Source: Anomaloglossus baeobatrachus (taxonomy: Eukaryota; Chordata; Amphibia; Anura; Aromobatidae). From it: a DNA stretch of 64,000 nucleotides. Made by a program: the position numbers and the translations under genes. Positions 1 through 13,350 of this stretch are shown piece after piece. The notes under the pieces were generated by a model. That model made no database searches, was not told where the DNA came from, and was given only the letters and a program-made list of their open reading frames with translations. The first letter of the stretch is position 1. Each line of letters begins with the position of its first letter. The stretch is taken from contig NC_134354.1 of NCBI RefSeq assembly GCF_048569485.1, positions 690,585,698-690,649,697 on the forward strand. The letters run 5' to 3'.

Positions 1-3000
1 GGACATCCACCCACAAGTAGAGATAGAGTACAACCCGGAATAACCGGAACCTCTGTCTACAACAACAGCCGGTGAAAACACACGGAACAAGAACTGCAAA
101 CAGGCAACAGGGAGGGTGCTGGTCTCCCATGTCGGAACTATAAGAAAAATAATTTACGGTAAGTAAACAAAATTCTCTTTTTCTTCATCGTTCCTTATGG
201 GAGACCCAGACCATGGGACGTCTCAAAGCAGTCCATGGGTGGGAAATAAACAGAAAACTGAGAAGTAGGCAAAACCTAACTTCACAAATGGGCGACAGCC
301 GCCTGAAGGATGCGTCTGCCCAAGCTCGCATCTGCCGAAGCATGAGCATGCACTTGGTAGTGCTTCGAAAAGGTGTGCAGACTAGACCAAGTGGCAGCCT
401 GACAGACCTGCTGAGCCGTAGCCTGGTGCCTGAAAGCCCAAGAGGCACCGACAGCTCTGGTCGAGTGTGCCTTGATCCCCGGCGGGGGAGGCACCTGAGT
501 ACATTGGTAGGCATCGGATATGGCCGACCTAATCCAACGAGCTAGGGTCGGTTTAGAAGCCGAGAGACCCTTGCGCTGACCAGTGGTCAGCACAAAGAGA
601 GAGGTGCACTGCCTAAGAGCAGCGGTGCGTGACACATAGATCCGGAGCGCCCGCACCAGATCCAGAGTATGCAACGCTTTCTCAAAGCGATGCACAGGAG
701 CCGGACAAAGGGAAGGCAATGAAATGTCCTGGTTAAGGTGGAAAGGAGACACCACCTTAGGAAGAAAGTCCGGAGTCGGACGGAGAACCACCTTGTCTTG
801 GTGAAAAACCAAAAAAGGTGACTCCGAAGAGAGCGCAGCCAAATCAGAGACTCTCCTGAGAGAAGTTATGGCCACTAGAAAGACCACTTTCTGTGAAAGT
901 CGAAACAAAGAAACCTCCCTAAGAGGCTCAAAGGGGGGTTTCTGTAAGGCCGTGAGGACCAGATTAAGGTCCCAGGGATCCAAAGGCCGCCGATAAGGAG
1001 GAATGATGTGAGATGCGCCCTGCATGAAGGTGCGCACCTGGGCCAGTCGGGCGATACGCCGCTGGAACAACACAGAGCCGAGACCTGTCCCTTGAGGGAA
1101 TTGAGGGATAGTCCTAGCTGCAGACCGGACTGTAGAAAAGACAGGATGGTCGACAAGGAAAAAGGCCAAGGAGCATGGCCGGAAGAACGACACCAGGACA
1201 GGAAAATTCTCCAAGTCCTGTGGTAAATCCTGGCCGAGGAAGACTTCCGAGCCGGAGTCATAGTGGAGATGACCTCGGAAGGGATGCCTGAAGCCGTCAA
1301 GATCCAGGACTCAAGAGCCACGCCGTCAATCTGAGAGCCGCAGAATTCTGGCGGAAAAACGGACCTTGTGAGAGAAGGTCTGGGCGATCCGGAAGATGCC
1401 ACGGCACCTCTACGGACAGACGGAGCAGGTCTGGGTACCAAGCTCGCCTGGGCCAGTCTGGAGCAATGATTATGACCCGACGGCCCTCCATTCTGATCTT
1501 GCGCAGGACTCTGGGCAAGAGAGCTAGAGGGGGAAACACGTAGGCCAGACGGAATTGGGACCAATCCTGAACCAGCGCGTCCGCTGCCAAGGCCTGAGGA
1601 TCGTGGGAGCGAGCCACGTAAACCGGGACCTTGTTGTTGTGCCGGGATGCCATGAGATCCACTTCCGGAGTGCCCCACTTGCGGCAGATTGACCGGAACA
1701 CTGCCGGATGCAGGGCCCACTCGCCGCTGTCCACGGTTTGACGGCTGAGATAATCTGCCTCCCAGTTTTCTACGCCTGGGATGTGGACTGCGGATGTGGT
1801 GGACTTGGAGTCCTCCGTCCACTGAAGGATACATTGAACCTCCAACATTGCTAGGCGGCTGCGAGTCCCGCCCAGGTGATTGATGTAGGCAACTGCTGTC
1901 GCGTTGTCTGACTGGACTCGAATGTGCTTGCCCAACAACAGGTGGTGAAAGGCTACGAGAGCTAGGAGCACCGCTCTGATTTCCAGCACATTGATCGAGA
2001 GGGCTGATTCGGACGGAGTCCAAGTGCCCTGTGCTTGGTGGTGGAGAAACACTGCTCCCCAGCCGGATAGACTGGCATCCGTGGTGAGAATCACCCAGGA
2101 AGGGATCAGAAAGGAGCGTCCCTGGGATAGAGAGAGGGGCCGAAGCCACCACTGAAGAGAGCTCCTGGTCTGTGGTGACAGAGCCACTAGCCTGTGCAAG
2201 GAAGAGGTTCGCTTGTCCCAACAGCGGAGAATGTCCAGCTGCAGGGGACGCAGATGGAACTGGGCAAAGGGAACCGCTTCCATTGATGCCACCATCTGAC
2301 CCAGCACCTGCATGAGGTGCCTGATGGAATGACGCCGGGGCCTCAACAGAGAGCGCACCGCCAGATGGAGGGACTGCTGTTTGACTAAGGGCAGCTTCAC
2401 AAGTGCCGGCAGAGTCTCGAATTGCATCCCTAGGTACGTAAGTTTCTGGGTCGGGATCAGAGTGGACTTGGGCAGATTGACAAGCCACCCGAATTGAACA
2501 AGCGTGGCGAGAGTGAGCAAGACACTCCGCTGACAGTCTGCACTGGATGAAGCCTTGACTAGAAGGTCGTCCAGGTAAGGAATCACTGCCAACCCCTGGA
2601 GGTGCAGAACCGCAACCACTGCTGCCATGACCTTGGTGAATACTCGAGGGTCCGTGGTAACCCGAAGGGGAGAGCCACGAATTGGAAATGTTCCTCTCTA
2701 ATTGCAAAACGTAGCCAACGCTGGTGAGAAACTGCAATTGGCACATGCAAATAGGCATCTCTGATGTCGATGGATGCAAGAAAATCTCCTTGGGTCATTG
2801 AGGCAATGACTGATCGCAGAGATTCCATGCGAAAGTGCCGCACCTGAACATGCTTGTTGAGAAGCTTGAGATCCAGGATGGGCCGGAAGGAACCGTCCTT
2901 CTTGGGGACTAGGAAGAGATTTGAGTAGAAACCTCTGAACCGTTCCCGGGCGGGAACCGGTACAATTACTCCGTTGGCCTGCAAGGATGCCACGGCCTGA

Positions 3001-3045
3001 GAGAAGGCGGCGGCCTTGGAGCAGGGGGGAGTGGACAGAAAAAAG
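1..3045 (-). mobile_element. DIRS-like retrotransposon, outer copy, left part (RT, RNase H, tyrosine recombinase)
   Basis: On the minus strand the order is reverse transcriptase (about 2993-2590, with a LVPKKDGSFRPILDLK-type motif), RT/RNase H (about 2628-1297, with ILTTDASLSGWG and VQSDNATAVAYI) and a tyrosine recombinase (about 1214-282, with RRVSDLA and HSTR around the expected catalytic R, HxxR and Y). RT-RH-YR is the DIRS order, and overlapping frames are usual in that family. Bases 1-215 match 3232-3460 and look like the internal complementary region; the left terminal repeat should lie outside the window. The gag half is at 8474-11098, split off by the inner element. It is a fossil with only a few breaks: frames stay open for hundreds of codons. 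Confidence 0.85.
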
Positions 3046-3231
3046 AGAATTTTGTTTACTTACCGTAAATTCTTTTTCTTATAGTTCCGTCATGGGAGAC
3101 CCAAACCATGGGTGTATGCTACTGCCCCCGGAGGACACACAAAGTTACTACACTGAAAAACGTGTAGCTCCTCCCTCCTAGCATATACACCCCCTGCCAG
3201 CCAGATCTAGCCAGTTTGGTGCAAAAGCTGA
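3046..3231. repeat. Left inverted terminal repeat of the inner DIRS element
   Basis: The GGGAGACCCAAACCATGG motif and the following sequence to about 3230 recur in reverse complement at 8328-8473, and in a more diverged form at 10950-11098. Confidence 0.8.
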
Positions 3232-6200
3232 AGGAGGACATCCACCCACAAGAAGAGACAGAGTAAAATCCGGAAGAACCGGAACCTCAGTCTACAACAA
3301 TAACAGCCGGTGAAGACACACGGAACAAGAAACTTGCCAATAGGCAATAGGGAGGGTGCTGGGTCTCCCATGACGGAACTATAAGAAAAAGAATTTACGG
3401 TAAGTAAACAAAATTCTCTTTTTCTTTATCGTTCCTTATGGGAGACCCAAACCATGGGACGTTCAAAAGCAGTCCATGGGTGGGAATAACCAGACAACTG
3501 AGAAGCAGGCAAACCTAACTTCACAAATGGGCGATAGACGCCGGAAAAAAGCGTCTGCCGAGCCCACGTCTGCCAAGCATGAGCATGCCTTGGAAAGTGC
3601 TTCGAAAAAGTATGCAGACTAATTCGAGCTGCAGAGTGACAGACCTACTGGGCCGTAACCTGGTGCCTGAAAGCCCAAGAAAAAAAGGCGCCAACAGGTC
3701 TGACTAAATGTGCTCTGATTCCCGATGGGGAAGGCACTTGAGTACACTTGTAGGTCTCAGAAATGGCTGCCCCAGCCAACGATCAGGGTCGGCTTAGATG
3801 CCGAGAGACCGCTACGCTGACGAACAGTCAGCACCAGAGAGGTGCACCGCCTAATAACGGCGGTGCGAGACACATAGATCCGGAGCGCCCGCACCAGATC
3901 TAGGATATGCAACGCTTCCTTAAGCGATGAACAGGAGCCGGACAAAAGGAAGGCAGGAAAATTGCCCCGAATAAGGTGGAAGCAGTAACCGCCTTAGGGA
4001 AAAAGTCCGGAGTCGGATGAAGACCACCTTGTCTTGATGCAAAGACCAAAAAAAGGGGGTGACTCCGAGGGAGTGCAGCCAGAACTCTCTGGCGGGAAAT
4101 CATAGCCACTAGAAAGAGTACTTTCTGTGAAAGACACAACAAAGAAACCTCCCGAAGATGGCGCAAGGGGGGTTTCCGGGAACCGGGAGGACCGGATTAA
4201 GGTCCGAGGTCTCCATAGGCCGCCGGAAGGCGGAATGATGTGAGATGCGCCCTTAAAGGAGCGCACCGGAGCCAGCCGGACGATTCGCCGCTGGCACATA
4301 CTGACAGAGCCGAGACCTGTCCCTTAAGAGGGATAGTCCTAGCTGTAGACCGGACTGTGGAAGGGACAGGAGGGTCGGCAAGGCCAAAAAAGGTCAAAGG
4401 ACACTTTGGAGCTCGAGTCATAGTGGAGATGACTTCAGGAAGGATATCAGAAGTCGCTAAGATCCAGGACTCAAGAGCTACGCCGTCATTCTGAGAATCC
4501 AGAATTCTGACGGGGAAAAACGGACCTCTTGAGAAAAGGTCTGAACGGTCCGGAAGATGCGAAGGCAACCCAACGGACAGAAGGAGCAGGTCAGAGTACG
4601 AAGCCTGCTTGGGTCAGTCTGCCAGGCGGCTGAGCGTCCCGCCTGGAAGCTGGTGTAGGAAAACGCTGTCACGTTGTCCGACTGGACTCGAATGTGCCTA
4701 GCCGCCCACAGATGGTGAAGGCTTAGAGGGCAAGAAATACAGCCCTGAATTCCAGCACATTGATCCAGAGGGCTGATTCGGACAGAGTCCAAGCGCCCTG
4801 CGCTCCACGGTGGAGATATACTGCTCCCAAGGCGGATAAGCTAGCATCCTGGTGAGGATCACCCGGAACGGGCCAGAAAAGGAGCGCCCCTGAGACAGAG
4901 TGGCCGAAGCCACCACTGAAACGAGCCCCTGGTCGGTGGCGAAGCCACCACCCCGTGGGAGGAGTGAGTTCGCTTGTACAGCGGAAAACATCCAGTCTCA
5001 GAGGACGCAGGAAAAGCTGGGCAAGGAACCGCTTCCATTGACGCCCTGAGAACCTCTGGTTCGAGGTCAGAGTGGACTTGGGCAGAAAGACAAGCCACCC
5101 GATAGGTCAGAGTGGCGAGAGTGAACGAAGCACTCTGCTAAGAGTCAGCACTGGATGAAAACCCAACAAGAAGGCCGTCCAGGGCCAAAGATCACTGCCA
5201 AACCCTAGGGGGGCAGGACCCTGATCACAGCTGCCCCACTGAGGATACTCGAGGGGCCTTGGCTAACCCCAAGGGAAGAGCCACGATTGGACCACTCCGA
5301 TTGTCAAAACGCAGTCAACGCTGGTGTGAAACTGAAAAAAACACACGGAACAAAAGCAAGAATCGATGTGAAAACGCCACACCTGGCTATGCTTGAAAAG
5401 CTAAAGATCCAGGTCGAAAGGCACCACCCTCTTCGGGGAAAAATCTCAGAACCGTTCCCAGACGGGAACCGGTACAATTACTCCATTGGCCTGCTAGAAA
5501 TGCCACGGCCTGTGAGAAGGCGGCGGCCTTGGAGCAGGGAGGAGATAACAGAGAAAAACGGTTTGGCGGGTGGACAGAAGTCCATCCTGTAGCCAAGGGA
5601 GATAAAGTCTCGCCCCCACTGAACGGAGACGTGTGAGAACCCTACGTCGCCAGTGAAGAGAGCCTGCCACCGACCAAGGAGGTTGTTGGCGTGGCTAAAT
5701 AGCTCGGAGGAAGCTGACTCAGTGACAGCATCTCCTGCGGCCTTCTGAAGACGCAGCTTCGAGCTATTTGGTTGTATGGACCTAGGCTGAGCTAGAGGAC
5801 GATCAGATGGAGGAACGGAAACCACCGAAACCTCGACTGATTCCTGTCCTGGACAGGTTCCCTGGTTTAGGTTTGTGGCAAGGAAGAACACTTCCCGCCA
5901 TAGCTTCCTTAATTTCACTCAGTTGGTTCCGAGGAAACTGGTCCCACCAAGTGGGAGCCCAGCAGGAAACCTCCATAGAGGCATCTGCCTTCCAAATCCG
6001 AAGCCACAGAAGCCTGCGGATAGCGAGGAAGGTAGCCCAGATCACCGCCGTGCGGCGTCCAGCATGGCAGACCCGGTATAGGATGAAAGAACTGAAGTCT
6101 GTAAGTTCAGGCAACCGTTTTGGCATAGAGTCCCTGTGAGAGGATGCATCTCCTCCAGAGAAGCAGAGAAGGTACAAAAAAACCGCACTGCTGTAAGCTG

Positions 6201-8327
6201 AGGGGAACAAAGCTCCTGCCGTCCCCATCCCGACTGGGCCCAAAGGACAACCAGGCGGACCGCAGAACCGTAAGTGAGGAGCCATCAGGCACTGACATAA
6301 CGGCCCGGACTGAGCCACCTGAGGTGAATGAGCCCACTACTTGACCACCGTTGGTGGACAGGGGAAATCCAGTCCTCAGAATCACGCTTCATGGGAAGCG
6401 ATCAGAGCGGACCCTGGGCTGGTCACAGGGGCCTGAAAACTGGAGAGGTTAAGGAACACACGTTGTGTACACCTAGATAAGGTAACACCGGCGGATTGAG
6501 GTCCAGTACAAAATTAATGTACCGTAGGATCCATATAGAGGTGCCGTCCGCCACTGATACAACTACCCGGCTGAAAAGTCTAGACACCGGAGTGGCTACC
6601 CTTGGCGGATGAGTACACTCCTTGACCACCTCAGATGGGAGGGGGAGACAGGCAGCAGAACTCCGCTGTGGGGTCTGCAGGATAGGCTGTGGGCTTGGAC
6701 GCAGCGGGCTGAAAACTGGAGTGGTGAAAGAACACACTCCTCGTCATGTTAAAAGCATACTGATGCATTTCTGCCAGCGGGGAACACTTCCCTGATCAGG
6801 CGGATGGAGGTCCAGTACAAGAATAATGGACGTAATCCAATCATTCACATCTGCGTCACCAATGGACGGATCGTCCGAGCCCGTGGTAGAGACATCCTCC
6901 TCGTCCAGCGAGTCAGCTCGTATCGGAGCTGCGGGACGGGGAGGACAGGGGACCCTGCGTCTCCCTGTCAGGAGGACGGGGTCTGAGTCCAGGAGAGTCC
7001 CTTGTGAGCTTTGCTGAGCGAAGCAGAAAACGCCCTAAGAAGGGGGCTGCATGCTCAGCAGATGCCGGGACAGCCGACCCCTGGAATAGGATTCCTACGG
7101 GGGTCAGCCACCGAACAGCAGCTGGAGGGACCATTAATGAGCTCCCATGTGTTATGAGCTCGGGATAGCCGTACGAGACTACCTGCAGTGGATCATAAAA
7201 AACAGCCTGCAGTCTCGCTCTGTGACATGCTGCAGAGGTGGGGGCTCTGTCTAGAATACCCAAGACAGAGGTTCAGCCTGGGAAGAATCCCGGCTGAGGC
7301 ATCTTGCCACTATCCACCGCATAAGAACCGTTACAGTGTGTCGGTTCAGGCATATAAGGTTACATGCAGAACATGTAGTGTACAGCCTTGCTGCTAGAGT
7401 GAGACATGCTGCTGAGGAGGAGATTCTATGATAAAGAATTAACTCCTTCAGAATGCACTGAGAGTGAATAAAAGTGCACAACCAGAGGTTGTGACTTATC
7501 AGGCCGCTATTATGTGTGCCCTCCAGATTCCAAGCCTGGACCCCCAGCCATATATCCACTCCCTCTGCACTGCAGAGCAGCCAGCGCCGACCAGACTACT
7601 GAGACGCTGAGAAAATGGCGCCATGAGGGGGGGGGGGGCGGGGGTTAACCCAGAAGCGGGAATCGGAGGGCGCAGGAGATGTACAGGGGAGGGAATCATC
7701 TCATCAGATATGAGTGTCCTCCCCTGTGCAGAGCGGCCATGGGCGGCTCTGCAGCGTCCCCCTGCATGCTGACATGCAGGGGAACGAAAACGAAACTAGG
7801 CCGCGGCTGAAGCCGGGGCCTAGAGTTATACATGCGGCCGAGAATCAGGCAACATCGGCGCGGTTCCCAGTAAAAAACCGTGGAACCGGCCGGAAACACA
7901 GTAAAAGCAGCATTATCAAGCATCACTGTCCCCCACATTAAAAGTGCCCCACATTGCAGAAAAGGACCCTCTGAATAACGTCTCTATACTTAGCTTTGAG
8001 ACGCAGGGTCCAGTCCCTGGTGGGGTGGGGGTCCAGTGCTCCTTCCAGCAGGGTCCTGCACAAGGGCTGCGGATGGAGGCCGGTCTCCTGCAAGGCAGAG
8101 AGAACCGTGTTGGCTCCCACTTCAAGCCAGAGCCCCAGCATGGGATGGTGAAGGAGCGCGGCATGAAGGGCTCCTGCCCTGAATCAACCTTAACAGCACT
8201 GCCGCCAGGGGAGTGTGAAGGGACATGCCGGGAGTCCAGTGGACCCGCTTTTCTTCCAAATCTTTAGAAAAAAATGAAAAATCAAAGAGAATGCATGTGT
8301 GTGTGTGATTCCTCCTGACACAAAGCA

Positions 8328-8473
8328 AAAAACTGGCTAGATCTGGCTGGCAGGGGGTGTATATGCTAGGAGGGAGGAGCTACACGTTTTTCAGTGTAGT
8401 AACTTTGTGTGTCCTCCGGGGGCAGTAGCATACACCCATGGTTTGGGTCTCCCATAAGGAACGATAAAGAAAA
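8328..8473. repeat. Right inverted terminal repeat of the inner DIRS element
   Basis: Reverse complement of 3046-3231, with no difference seen over about 125 bp. Confidence 0.8.
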
Positions 8474-11098
8474 ATCTGTTTGGCGGGCTGGAAGAGAATT
8501 CTATCCTGTAGCCGTGGGAGATGATATCCCGCACCCACTGATCGGAGACGTGTTGAAACCACACGTCGCCAAAGTGGGAGAGCCTGCCACCGACCAAGGA
8601 CGTTGCTGGCGCGGCCAGATAGTCAAGAGGAGGCTGCCTTAGTGGCAGCGGCTCCTCCATTCTTCTGAGGACGCGGCTTCGTGCGCCAGCTGGGTTTTCG
8701 ATCCTTGGCTGAGTTAGTGGACGAGGCTGAGGGCTTAGAGGATGACCAGTTAGAGGAACGAAAGGAACGAAACCTCGACTGGTTCCTGCCCTGGACAGGT
8801 TTCCTGGTTTTAGTTTGTGGCAAGGAAGTACTCTTCCCGCCAGTAGCCTCCTTAATAATTTCATCCAGTTGTTCACCGAACAGCCGGGACCCAGCAAAAG
8901 GGAGCCCAGCAAGGTACTTCTTGGAAGAAGCGTCTGCTTTCCACTCTCGCAGCCACAAGATCCTGCGGATCGCGAGGGAATTAGCGGAAGCCACCGCCGT
9001 GCGGTGAGAAGCCTCCAGAATGGCAGACATGGCATAGGATGAAAAAGTCGAAGCCTGGGAAGTTAAGGCAACCATTTCGGGCATAGAGTCCCTGGTGAGG
9101 GAATGCATCTCTGCCGGAGAAGCAGAGACGGCCTTAAGAGCCCACACTGCTGCAAAAGACGGGGAGAACGAGGCCCCTGCCGCTTCATAAACAGATTTGG
9201 CCAGAAGGTCAACCTGGCGGTCAGTGGAATCCTTAAGTGAGGTGCCATCCGCCACAGATACAACTGTCCGGGCTGAGATTCTAGACACCGGAGGATCTAC
9301 CTTTGGTGAACGAGCCCACTCCTTGACCACCTCTGGTGGAAAGGGAAAACGGTCATCAGAACTACGCTTTGGAAAGCGTTTGTCAGGACAGGCCCTGGGT
9401 TTGGTCACAGTGGCCTGAAAACTGGAGTGGTTAAAAAACATACTCCTTGCTCTCTTAGGTGAGGTAAACTGGTGTTTTTCTACCAGAGAGGCTTGTTCCT
9501 CTGACACTGGTGGATTGAGGTCCAGTACAGAATTAATGGACGCAATCAAATCACTAACATCTGCACCACCTTCGTTAGATCAATGGGGTACATAGAGGTA
9601 GCGTCTGAGCCCACAGTAAAGGCATCCTCCTCGCCCTGCGATTCAGCTCGTGAATCAGAGCCGTGGGACGAGGAAGGAGAAGAGTCCCTGCGTCTCCGTT
9701 TAGGAGGACGGGGTCTGGGAACAGATGAAAAATCCTCTGTGAGCTCTGCAGAGTGAGTCGGAGCAGCAGAGGCGCCCTGAGAAGGGGGCTGATGCATGGT
9801 CAGCAGAGTCCGGGACAGCTGTCCCATGGAGTCGGCAAAGGACTGGGAGATAGCATTAGAAAACGATGCTACCCAAGCCGGGGGTTCAGCCACCGGGGCT
9901 GGAGCAGCCGGAGGGACCCCTGGGGAGACTCCAGGCTGAGGCACCACTATGTTAGAGCAGGCATCACAATGTGGATATGTGCTCGGTTCAGGCAGTATGA
10001 GCTTACATGCAGTGCATATAGAGTAAAGCCTTGCAGCCTTGCTCCTAGTGAGAGACATGCTGCTGAGGTGGAGGCTCTGCAGTAAAGAACACACTCCTTC
10101 AGAATGACCCTCAGAGAGTGTATAAGAAAGTCCACAACCAGAGGTTGTGGCTTACCAGACCGTTTTGTGTGCCCTCCGGATTCCACAGCTTGGACCCCCA
10201 GACAGATTGCAGAGCTGCAGCAGCCAGCGCCGATCAGTGTGTGAACGCTGATAAAATGGCGCCGGAGTGAGGAGGGGGGGGCGGGGTTTAGTCCAAGAGC
10301 GGGAACCGGAGGGCCAAGGAGAAATACAGGGGAGGGAAACATCTCCTCAGAGAGGAGTGTCCTCCCCTGTGCTGAACGGCCGGTGGGCGGCGCCGCACTG
10401 TCCCCCTGCATGACTGACATGCAGGGGCAGTGAAAACGAAAGTAGGCCGCAGCCGAAGCCGGGGCCTAAATTTTTCCATGCGGCCGACAAGCAGGCACCC
10501 TCGGCGCGGTTCTCAGGAAAAAAAAAAAAAACAGACAACCGGCCGGAAATTACAGCAAAGTTAAATAACACACTCTCCCCACAATAAATGTACAAGGGAC
10601 CCCTCAATAACGTCTCAATACTTAGCTTATGAGACGCAGGGCCAGGTCCCTGAGGGATGAGCGCTCCGTCCGGCAGGGTCCTGAAAGGGCTGCGGATGGA
10701 GACCGGTCTCCTGCAAAGCAGTGAGAACCGTGATGGCTCCCACTTCAAGCCAGAGCCCGAGGGATGGTGAAGGAGCGCGGCATGTAAGGCTCCAGCCTTG
10801 TAAATCAACCTTAACAGCACCGCCGACACAGTGGGGTGAGAAGGGACATGCCGGGAGTCCAGGCTTGGACCCGCTTTTCTTCCAATTCTTTAAAATCAAA
10901 AATGAAAAATCAAAAGAGAATGCATGTGTGTGTGACCTCCTGAACACAAAGCATTGAACTGGCTATATTTGGTTATCCAGGGGGTGTATATGCTCGGAGG
11001 GAGGAGCTACACTTTTTAGTGTAGTACTTTGTGTGTCCTCCGGGAGGCAGAAGCTATACACCCGTGGTCTGGGTCTCCCATAAGGAACGATGAAGAAA
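8474..11098 (-). mobile_element. DIRS-like retrotransposon, outer copy, right part (gag half and terminal repeat)
   Basis: The minus strand carries gag-like frames at 10094-9546 (proline/serine rich, with a basic PPKRRRRDSSPSSS stretch) and 9549-8623 (ending in a basic, serine-rich tail). The right terminal repeat is at about 10950-11098 and ends near AAGGAACGATGAAGAAA. The junction with 1-3045 is consistent with one original element: the undisturbed homologous junction inside the inner copy, near 5540-5565, runs directly from the RT-side sequence into the gag-side sequence found here at 8474. It is a fossil with few breaks in gag. The gag assignment rests on position and composition, not on a profile search. 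Confidence 0.75.
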
Positions 11099-12080
11099 GT
11101 TTTATTCCTCAGACTTCTATTAGCTATGGATAGCAACGGATGGTCTTGCGTTGCATCCGCTGCACGACGCAGCGTCGTTATTTTGACGCTGGGTCGGGCG
11201 GAGGGAACGCTACATGTAGCGTTTTTTGTGTCGTTAAAATAGCGCACCTTGACGGATTCTGTTGGAATCCGCCACGGGGTCTAATGATTGTCCATGGTGG
11301 CGGATTCCGCCGCTATGTGCTAAGCGGCGGAATCCGCTGACAGATTTCGTCACGTTCTACTGCGCATGCTCAGCATTTCCAGTAGAACGATCGAAATCAT
11401 TTAAAATCACTCCTGATCTCTCTCCCACCTTTCCCCCCCACTCTCATACTTACCAATCACGGGCGCAACGTCCTGCACAGTTGTCACAAAGCTCCGGCGG
11501 CTTTTCCTCTTTTGAAAAAGCCGGCCACTCATTATTCCATCTAGTATTCACTGCTTCCCCCGCCACCTATGATTGGTTGCCGTGAGACAGCTGTCACTCA
11601 GCGTTGGGGCGGGTCTGACTGCAACCAATCACAGCCGCCGGTGGGCGGGTCTATATCGTGCAGTACAATAAATAATTAAAAAAAAAAAACGGCGTGCGGT
11701 CCCCCCAATTTTGATACCAGTAAAAGGTAAAGCCACACGGCTGAAGGCTGGTATTCTCAGGATTATTGGGGGGGGGGGTGGGGAGAGGAGGATTCAGCCA
11801 GCAGCCGCCCGGAATTCCCGGGACTACCTGGCTCATCCCGAATTGCCCTGGTGCGGTGGCGATCGAGGTTGTGAGGAGTTAATGGCAGCTGCCCATAGCT
11901 GCCACTAGTCCTAGGTTAATCATGGCAGGCCAAGAACAAAATTCTCAACATTGAAACCAAGGGCATGAGCACGCTCAGTCACGGGCACGAAAATCTATGG
12001 TCGATTGAGAGAAAACTGAAAGACACAGAAAGGCACATCAAGAACAAAATTCTCGACACATTCCATGATTAACCTGTAAG
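11099..12080. other. No gene; dispersed-repeat sequence
   Basis: The stretch contains short palindromes (for example GCGGATTCCGCCGC with its inverse near 11300-11340). A dispersed repeat at about 11565-11925 shares the segments TTTTGATACC and ATTGCCCTGGTG and the pair of TGATTGGTTGC-type inverted motifs with 28085-28525, where the order is rearranged. No open coding structure is seen. Confidence 0.6.
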
Positions 12081-12084
12081 TGAA

Positions 12085-12364
12085 AGTAAATAATATTATT
12101 AATTTTATTCATTTATATAGCGCTATTAATTCCACAGCACTTTACATACATTGTGAGCCCCAATGGGGACAGTGTTGCCAATCTAGAGTCCCTATCAGTA
12201 TGTCTTTGGAGTGTGGGAGGAAACCGGAGAACCCGGAGGAAACCCACACAAACACGGGGAGAACATACAAACTCCTTGCAGATGTTGTCCTTGGTGGGAT
12301 TTGAACCCAGGACCCTAGCGCTGCAAGACTGCAGTGCTAACCACTGAGCCACCGTGCCGCCCAT
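12085..12364 (-). mobile_element. tRNA-derived SINE, minus strand
   Basis: Read on the minus strand it starts with a pol III box A-like GTGGCTCAGTGGTTAGCAC. A box B-like GGGTTCAAATCCCACC follows, then a long conserved body, and it ends with GCGCTATATAAATGAA before an AT-rich tail. A second copy is at 32812-33078 on the plus strand. The organisation fits vertebrate tRNA-derived SINEs whose tail derives from a LINE; the exact family is not named. Confidence 0.75.
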
Positions 12365-12724
12365 TCTAAATGTACACCATTTAGGCTGCCGGCGTTTTGG
12401 ATGCAGCGTGTTTCAGCTACGTCCAAAACGCTGCGTTGTACAGTAAATAAAACACATACACCCGACAAAATCCTTTATTTGGAATAAAATAAAAAAAAAA
12501 AAAAAAAAAAACAAAAAAAAAAAACACACCCTCTTTCACCACTTTATTAAAATCCCCAAATACCCCTCCAGTTCCAGCGTAATCCGCACGAGGTCCCGCG
12601 ACGCATCCAGCTCTGCTACATAAAGCTGACAGCAGCGGCCGTAGAACACCGGCACTCCTGTGAGCTCCACGCAGAAACTGAAGGGAGTCGCGCTGTCAGC
12701 GGGAACGTCACTGAGGTAATGCCT

Positions 12725-13350
12725 GTGTGTGTGCGGTGATGATGGGTGCGGTAGTGCCTGCGTGTGCGGTAGTGCCAGGGTGTGTGCGGTAGTGCCAGGG
12801 TGTGTGCAGTGAAGATGAGGGCGGTAGCGTCGGGATATGTGCGGTGATAATGTGGGCGGTAGTGTCGGGATATGTGCGGTGATGATGTGGGTGGTAGTGC
12901 CGAGATCTGTGCGGTGAAGATGAGGGCTGTAGTGCCGGGACATGTGCGGTGATGATGTGGGCGGTAGTGTCGGGACGTGTGCGGTGATGATGAGGGCTGT
13001 AGTGTCGGGACATGTTCGGTGATGAGGAGGGCTGTAGTGTCGGGACGTGTGCGGTGAAGATGTGGGCGGTAGTGTCGGGACGTGTGCGGTGAAGATGTGG
13101 GCGGTAGTGTCGGGACGTGTGCGGTGAAGATGTGGGCGGTAGTGTCGGGACGTGTGCGGTGAAGATGAGGGCTGTAGTGTCGGCATGTGTGCGGTGAAGA
13201 TGAGGGCTGTAGTGTCGGCATGTGTGCGGTGAAGATGAGGGCTGTAGTGTCGGCATGTGTGCGGTGAAGATGAGGGCTGTAGTGTCGGGATGTGTGCGGT
13301 GAAGATGAGGGCTGTAGTCCCGGGGTGGGTACGGTGAAGATGAGGGCTCT
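12725..13350. repeat. 35-bp minisatellite, about 17 copies
   Basis: The unit is GTGCGGTGAAGATGTGGGCG followed by GTAGTGTCGGGACGT, repeating every 35 bp (for example starts at 13049 and 13084). Units diverge by a few bases, more so at the left end. Because 35 is not a multiple of 3 and the unit lacks minus-strand stops, all three minus frames stay open for 200-270 codons; this is not evidence of coding. Confidence 0.9.

Larger units (their letters stand above)
3046..8473 (-). mobile_element. DIRS-like retrotransposon, inner nested copy, heavily decayed
   Basis: The copy has inverted terminal repeats: the end at about 3046-3231 is the reverse complement of the end at about 8328-8473, and they are identical by eye over roughly 125 bp next to the GGGAGACCCAAACCATGG motif. 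Inside, 3420-5530 is homologous to the outer copy's RT-RH-YR part, and 5560-8300 to its gag half, so both coding halves are represented. The interior is much decayed, with more than ten breaks, and its pol part is shorter than the outer copy's. No target duplication is evident, as expected for tyrosine-recombinase integration. The identical ends imply a recent insertion. Confidence 0.8.

Noticed and set aside
875-2779. A 634-codon minus frame in the outer DIRS element taken as one protein
   Set aside because: Its first two-thirds is an out-of-frame shadow of the RT/RNase H region; only its end matches recombinase-type sequence. It is covered as part of the fossil.
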